Assembly (NCBI GenBank): GCA_937138675.1
Contig: CAKZPG010000062.1
Span: forward strand, 1-39,165
Origin: an uncultured archaeon
GTDB taxonomy: Archaea > Halobacteriota > Halobacteria > Halobacteriales > Haloferacaceae
Reading direction: 5' to 3'
DNA: 39,165 nt
Shown: positions 35,156-39,165 of the stretch, one piece after another
Numbering within the stretch: the stretch's first letter is position 1
How the letters are laid out: the number at the start of each line of letters is the position of its first letter
The notes under the pieces: model-generated
Database searches by the model: none
What the model was told of the DNA's origin: nothing
What the model saw: the letters and a program-made list of their open reading frames with translations, nothing else
Made by a program: the position numbers and the translations under genes

Positions 35156-36238
35156 TCAGCCGAACATCGCACCGAGCGCGTCGCCGCCGTCGTCGTCATC
35201 ATCGTCGGCGTCGGCATCGGTGTCGGTGTCGGCGTCGTTAGTTTCGGGGTCTTCCTCATCGTCCTGTTCCTCCGCGTCGGCATCGGCCGACTCGTTGCTC
35301 TCGTCGTCCGCGGTCGCCGATGTCTCGACGGTTGCGCCCCGAAGTTCCTCAGGGAGCACGTCGTCGTCGAGGTGGGTGGCGAGCGCACGGAGCTGTGCGT
35401 CCGCTCTGGCAACGAGGTCGGGCATCAGTTTCTCGTTTTCGACCGCCGCGAAGAGGCCGAGCGCCTTCGCCTCACCGGTGCCTTTCGCGAGTAGCGTGCC
35501 CGCCGTCTGTGCAGTCGGGTAGGCCGCGCCGACCGACAGCGCTTGCGCCCGGGACGCTGCGGCCTCCACGTCTGCGCGGTACTCTTCGACGTCGATGTCG
35601 AGTTCGTCGGGGTCGAACATGACGCCCTCGGAGAACACCGCGCGGAGGTCAAGGCCGACCTCCTTTGGCTCGATGCCAAGTTCGCCCAACACGTTCGCGA
35701 GGTCAGCAGTGACTTCCTCGCCTGCATCCGCGACCGTGCTGTCCTCGGTGACGTGAATCGAGCCGTCCATGATCCGTGCCGCCGCGCCGACCTGCTGGAG
35801 CTCACCGACGAACGGCCCTGGGTCGACGCCGGTGTCGCCCTCGGGGATCACGATGTCGTTCGGCGTGACCTCGTCTGCGCTGATTGGCGCTGGCGTTTTT
35901 GACGCCTCGAGTTCGCGATAGAGTGCGAACGGGTTGTCGTTCGTCCCGACGAACGCCACCTGTCCGGCGACGTGGTCCATCAGGTCGATGAGCCCCTCGT
36001 CGACGGCTGATATCGCCCGTTCCATCAGGCTGTTGCGGCTCACGCGTAAGGTCGCCTGTCCGTGCAGATCCGCACGCATCGTCTGGAGCTGTCGGCTCGG
36101 GATGCCGGCGATACCGACAATCCCGACGCTGTCGAAGCGCTCGAGAAATGCACTGAGTTCGTCGATCTCGGCCTGCTTCCACTGTGGGACCTGCTCGGTC
36201 TTGCGGGCCTCGGCCGTCCCGACGTCACTCTGGCTCAC
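35156..36238 (-). CDS. rpl10: 50S ribosomal protein L10 (P0-type)
   Basis: A 360-residue P0 stalk base. The N-terminal rRNA-binding domain contains [36 protein letters not shown], then the archaeal insertion domain (about 110-200), helical L12-binding spine (about 230-300), an Asp/Glu-rich stretch near the end (about 320-350) and the shared C-terminal LGAMFG motif. Start ATG overlaps the rpl1 stop by 4 nt. Acidity is extreme even for haloarchaea. Confidence 0.97.
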   Translation of the reverse strand: MSQSDVGTAEARKTEQVPQWKQAEIDELSAFLERFDSVGIVGIAGIPSRQLQTMRADLHGQATLRVSRNSLMERAISAVDEGLIDLMDHVAGQVAFVGTNDNPFALYRELEASKTPAPISADEVTPNDIVIPEGDTGVDPGPFVGELQQVGAAARIMDGSIHVTEDSTVADAGEEVTADLANVLGELGIEPKEVGLDLRAVFSEGVMFDPDELDIDVEEYRADVEAAASRAQALSVGAAYPTAQTAGTLLAKGTGEAKALGLFAAVENEKLMPDLVARADAQLRALATHLDDDVLPEELRGATVETSATADDESNESADADAEEQDDEEDPETNDADTDTDADADDDDDDGGDALGAMFG

Positions 36239-36873
36239 GCCGGCACCTCCACCGACGGACCCATGGTCGTTTTCACGAACACGGAGTCGATGTTGAGCGG
36301 GCCCTTCTCGAGGGTAGCCTCCAGTCGACGCACGATGACGTCAACGTTCTCAGAGATATCTTCGGCGCCCATGTCCTCGGCCCCGACGCGCGTGTGGAAC
36401 GTGCGCCGATCCCGGGAACGAAGCTGGACGGTGTTTTTCATCCGGTTGACTGTCTCGACGACGTCGTCGTCCGGCTGGAGCGGCGTGGGCATCTTCCCAC
36501 GCGGCCCGAGCACGGTTCCGAGATAACGCCCGATGTCCTGCATCAGGTTCGCCTCGGCGACAAAGAAGTCGGTCTCGTCTGCCAGGTCCTTCGCGGCGTC
36601 GTCGTCGTCGCCGAGTTCCTCGAGTTCGTCGGGTCCGAGGATCTCGTCGGCGACGTCTTCCGCGCGGAGCGCGGTCTCACCGGTTGCGAGGACGACGATA
36701 CGTGTCTCCTGTCCCGTTCCGGCGGGCAGGACGACACTCTCGTCGACGCGGTTCGACGGGTCGTTGAGGTCTAGATCGCGCAGGTTGACGGCGAGGTCCA
36801 CGGTCTCACTGAACTGCCGCGGTGGGGCCTCGTCGAGTGCGTGCGCCACTGCTTCCTCTATGGTATCTGCCAT
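36235..36873 (-). CDS. rpl1: 50S ribosomal protein L1
   Basis: A 212-residue L1 protuberance protein from ATG 36873. [32 protein letters not shown] contains the family T/S-F-x-E-T-V-D-L rRNA-contact segment, the second domain holds [25 protein letters not shown], the archaeal signature. In halophiles and methanogens it represses its own operon by binding the mRNA. It leads rpl1-rpl10-rpl12 with its own promoter and leader. Confidence 0.97.
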   Translation of the reverse strand: MADTIEEAVAHALDEAPPRQFSETVDLAVNLRDLDLNDPSNRVDESVVLPAGTGQETRIVVLATGETALRAEDVADEILGPDELEELGDDDDAAKDLADETDFFVAEANLMQDIGRYLGTVLGPRGKMPTPLQPDDDVVETVNRMKNTVQLRSRDRRTFHTRVGAEDMGAEDISENVDVIVRRLEATLEKGPLNIDSVFVKTTMGPSVEVPA

Positions 36874-36964
36874 CTTTCACCTCCGTAGTACGCAGGAACT
36901 GCTCCTACGGTGTGACACAGGCATGGCCTGTCTCAAGCATACCGTCGGGCAAACGATTCATAAA
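36874..36964 (-). promoter_or_regulatory. rpl1 operon promoter and leader with candidate L1 site
   Basis: TTTATGAATC (36955-36964) is TATA-like and predicts a start near 36935, leaving a leader of about 60 nt. It contains the hairpin ACAGGC-CAT-GCCTGT (36931-36917) and an AGGAG/GGAGGTG stretch just before the ATG. A leader of about 74 nt with a 23S-like L1 binding site is known in Halobacterium cutirubrum, so an L1 autoregulatory site is likely here; I could not compare with the 23S sequence. Confidence 0.5.
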
Positions 36965-36987
36965 CCCGTCGAAGGGCCGGTCGCGTG

Positions 36988-37428
36988 TCACGTCGTCCGG
37001 CGTGCGACCAGTCCCGCGTCGTCGTACTCGACGACAACCTCGCCGCTGACCCGGCCCGTCACCCGGCCGATCATAATGCCCGTCTCGGGCCGGCTGCTGG
37101 ACTGATTAAGCTCCACCAGTTCGTAGTCCACGTGCATCACGTCTCCCGGGACGACCGGGGCGCGCCACCGCTGGTCGTCGATACCAAGGCCGCCGACGAC
37201 GGCGATATCGCTCCGCCAGTCGCCGGCGAGGCGCGCGGTCGCACAGAGCGTGTGGAACCCACTTGCGATAACCCCGTTGTACTGTGTCGCGCCGGGGCTC
37301 TCCGGGTCGGTGTGCATCGGAAGCGGGTCCCACTGTTCCGCGAACTCAACTATCCCTGCCTCGGTGAACTCGTACTCGCCGATCGCGCCGGGTTCGCCGA
37401 GAGATAGATCCTCGAAGTAGCGGGTCAT
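36988..37428 (-). CDS. MaoC-like (R)-specific hydratase
   Basis: A 146-residue hot-dog fold protein. YFEDLSLGEPGAIGEYEFTEAGIVEFAEQWDPLPMHTDPESP contains the MaoC pattern D-x-x-P-x-H (DPLPMHTD) with catalytic Asp/His. GVIASGFHTLCATARL and VVPGDVMHVDYELVELNQSSSRPETGI complete the fold. It likely hydrates enoyl-CoA or acts in acyl-CoA metabolism; substrate unknown. A TATA-like TTTTTACTG (about 37450-37458 on the minus strand) about 25 nt before the ATG suggests its own transcript. It lies between rpl11 and rpl1, an unusual place. Confidence 0.88.
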   Translation of the reverse strand: MTRYFEDLSLGEPGAIGEYEFTEAGIVEFAEQWDPLPMHTDPESPGATQYNGVIASGFHTLCATARLAGDWRSDIAVVGGLGIDDQRWRAPVVPGDVMHVDYELVELNQSSSRPETGIMIGRVTGRVSGEVVVEYDDAGLVARRTT

Positions 37429-37523
37429 AACCGCTCTGCGACGGCATCAGTAAAAACGACGCGGGTCTCGTCTCGGCCACGCGGCTTTCGCCTGTGACCA
37501 CGCGTGGACGCTCGCTCCGCCGT

Positions 37524-38012
37524 CTACGCCGTTGCTTCTTCGACGAACATATCGTCGTACTCGCCGCCGTCCAGTCGCTCCTTGAACTGACGAGGGTCGT
37601 TCCCCTCGATGGTGACGCCGAGTGAGGTACAGGTGCCGACGACCTCCTTTGCAGCGTTCTTCAGGTCGTAGCTGAGCAGGTCTGAGGACTTCTGCTCTGC
37701 GATCTTCTTGATCTGGTCAACGTTGAGGTCCGCGACGAACTCCGACTGGGGTTCGCCGCTCCCAGTCTCGAAGCCCGCCTCGTCCTTGACCAGTTCCGCA
37801 GTCGGTGGGACACCGACCTCGATCGTAAACAGGCCGTCGTCGTCGTACTCGACAGTGACGGGGACTTCCATGCCGTCGAAGGCGGCGGTCTCATCGTTTA
37901 TTTCCGTGACCACGTTCTGGACGTCGACGGGGGTGGGGCCGAGCTCCGGCCCGAGCGGTGGGCCGGGATTGGCCTCACCGCCGGGGACGAGAACCTCGAT
38001 CGTTCCAGCCAT
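37524..38012 (-). CDS. rpl11: 50S ribosomal protein L11
   Basis: A 162-residue GTPase-centre protein. MAGTIEVLVPGGEANPGPPLGPELGPTPVDVQNVVTEIND is the Pro-rich N-terminal domain, with the L11 signature, and the C-terminal domain binding 23S rRNA holds KNAAKEVVGTCTSLGVTIEG. An acidic tail (GGEYDDMFVEEATA) is haloarchaeal. A TATA-like CGATTAACG about 28 nt before the ATG supports a separate message, as in Halobacterium. It is followed by maoC, with 95 nt between. Confidence 0.97.
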   Translation of the reverse strand: MAGTIEVLVPGGEANPGPPLGPELGPTPVDVQNVVTEINDETAAFDGMEVPVTVEYDDDGLFTIEVGVPPTAELVKDEAGFETGSGEPQSEFVADLNVDQIKKIAEQKSSDLLSYDLKNAAKEVVGTCTSLGVTIEGNDPRQFKERLDGGEYDDMFVEEATA

Positions 38013-38050
38013 GCTGTAGGATTTGGGGCGGTGGCGTTAATCGTTGTGTT

Positions 38051-39115
38051 CTAGACGTCCACTGTGAAGGAGTCTCTCGCGGCCAGTCGCCCGACGAGCG
38101 ACCCCATGAGCCGCGCGGTGTCGGTCAGGTCCTTCGCGTCGACGACCTCCGCCGGCGTGTGCATGTATCGGTTCGGGATGCCGATCGACAGTGTCGGCGT
38201 GCCGCCGCTTGCGACGTAGAACGCGTCAGCGTCCGTCCCTGTCCGACTTCCTGACGCCTGTAACTGGACGGCTATCCCATCATCATCGGCCGCGGCGCGG
38301 GCCTCGTCGACCAGCACCGGGTGGTTCGCGCTCCCCCGAACGACAACTGGCCCGCCCCCGAGGTCGATTGGCGTCCGCTGGCCGGTGTCGAGCCCTGGAT
38401 GGTCGCCAGCGTGGGTCACGTCGATTGCGACGACCGCGTCGAGGTCCATCTCCTCGCCGACCATCCGCGCACCCTGAAGCCCGACCTCCTCCTGGACCGT
38501 CGAGACGGCGTGCACCGTCGCGTCAACCTCTGCCGCAGCCGCACGTCGGAGCCCCTCGGCGGCGCTCCAGACGCCGACTCGGTTATCGAGTCCCGCCGCG
38601 GTCAATCGATTACCGGCGAGGTCGACGACGCCCTCGGACGCCACGGTGACGGGGTCGCCCACCGAGACGAGTTCGCGGGCCTCGTCGCCGTCCGTGGCGC
38701 CGATGTCGACGTACTGTTCGTCAACGTCGACCGACCCTTCCGTGTCCGTGTCGCGCAGGTGGATTGCCGTCTGACCGACAACGCCCGGCACCGGCCCATC
38801 GTCGCCGTGAGCGACCACCCGTCGGCCCTGTGTGACCGTCCGGTCCGTGCCGCCGATGCGCCCGACACGGAGGAACCCCTTCTCCTCGATCCGTCTGACG
38901 ATCAAGCCGATCTGATCGCCGTGGCCTGCCAGCGCCACCGATGGACCGTCGTCGCCGTGGTAGGTCGCCACGGCGTTGCCGTAGTCGTCGACCTGCACTT
39001 CGTCTGCGTACGCCTCAACGTGGTTGATCCACACCCGTTGCCCCCGGGCCTCGAATCCAGAGGGTCCAGGGACAGAGAGCAGAGCCTCCAGAAACGCGCG
39101 CCGTGTGTCGTCCAT
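38051..39115 (-). CDS. M42 family metallopeptidase
   Basis: A 354-residue dinuclear aminopeptidase/endoglucanase-type protein. Metal and catalytic residues are all placed: His in LAGHGDQIGLIV, Asp in AAGLDNRVGVW, Glu-Glu in TVQEEVGLQGARM, Asp in AIDVTHAGDH and His in RYMHTPAEVV. The first site reads GHGDQ where AHxDE is common. It probably trims peptides released by the proteasome, as a large cytoplasmic tetrahedral assembly in archaea. A TATA-like GTTTTTGAC (39137-39145) about 25 nt before ATG 39115 supports the start. L11 follows 38 nt downstream. Confidence 0.93.
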   Translation of the reverse strand: MDDTRRAFLEALLSVPGPSGFEARGQRVWINHVEAYADEVQVDDYGNAVATYHGDDGPSVALAGHGDQIGLIVRRIEEKGFLRVGRIGGTDRTVTQGRRVVAHGDDGPVPGVVGQTAIHLRDTDTEGSVDVDEQYVDIGATDGDEARELVSVGDPVTVASEGVVDLAGNRLTAAGLDNRVGVWSAAEGLRRAAAAEVDATVHAVSTVQEEVGLQGARMVGEEMDLDAVVAIDVTHAGDHPGLDTGQRTPIDLGGGPVVVRGSANHPVLVDEARAAADDDGIAVQLQASGSRTGTDADAFYVASGGTPTLSIGIPNRYMHTPAEVVDAKDLTDTARLMGSLVGRLAARDSFTVDV

Positions 39116-39136
39116 ACACTGTATGTGAACGGCGCT

Positions 39137-39145
39137 GTCAAAAAC
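39137..39145 (-). promoter_or_regulatory. TATA-like element of the M42 peptidase gene
   Basis: GTTTTTGAC on the minus strand lies about 22-30 nt before the ATG at 39115, the usual spacing for a leaderless haloarchaeal message. Confidence 0.45.
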
Positions 39146-39165
39146 TGACTGCCATCGATAACTGT

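Overview
This window is chromosomal DNA of a halophilic archaeon (class Halobacteria; genus not determined). The evidence is GC-rich codon use, strongly acidic proteins, archaeal/eukaryal-type ribosomal proteins (L7Ae, S28e, L24e, L37e, L21e, L10/P0, L12/P1), aEF-1beta, RNA polymerase subunit F, an Sm protein, GGPP synthase, phytoene desaturase, and many genes whose TATA-like box lies about 25-30 nt before the start codon, as in leaderless haloarchaeal transcripts. Most of the window is housekeeping DNA with dense operons and 1-4 nt overlaps.

Layout. 1-9.3 kb: cdc48 with a small Hsp20-like gene (minus), a DUF5822 membrane protein with an eIF2B-like protein, a GNAT enzyme, archease followed by the RNA ligase rtcB carrying a 475-residue intein, a zinc-binding protein and a HAD hydrolase. 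9.3-12.9 kb: a secreted PGF-CTERM beta-sandwich protein, a decayed alanyl-tRNA editing gene (alaX), an MBF1-like regulator, a stub of an archaeal ATPase gene, tRNA-Leu(GAG) and a DUF420 membrane protein. 13-16.5 kb: phytoene desaturase converging on purF, then lsm-rpl37e. 16.7-21 kb: RNase J, GGPP synthase and glutamyl-tRNA synthetase. 21.1-24.3 kb: pyruvoyl arginine decarboxylase, ferredoxin, tmcA. 24.5-25.8 kb: rpl7ae-rps28e-rpl24e-ndk. 26-28.1 kb: a split metE pair. 28.2-34.6 kb (minus): a zinc-ribbon protein, aef1B, rpl21e, rpoF, a DUF655 protein, ksgA, mscS and a HemK2-like methyltransferase, with an IS200/IS605-type tnpB element between aef1B and rpl21e and a 459-nt non-coding gap between rpl21e and rpoF. 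34.8-39.1 kb (minus): an M42 peptidase, rpl11, a MaoC-like protein, then rpl1-rpl10-rpl12.

Many genes concern RNA and translation: RNA ligation and its activator, tRNA acetylation, rRNA dimethylation, RNase J, Sm protein, agmatine supply for tRNA-Ile, GluRS and ribosomal proteins. The points most worth a second look are the intein placed exactly at the catalytic cysteine of RtcB, the tnpB gene that is full length except for three in-frame UAG codons, the tnpB-flanking small ORF with a ribbon-helix-helix-like pattern, a shared 19-nt motif (16/19 identical) in two otherwise unexplained intergenic regions, perfect inverted repeats around the lsm, cdc48-operon and purF promoters, a structured RNase J leader, and the alaX and ATPase relics. 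I found no CRISPR array, phage module or clearly new multi-gene system.
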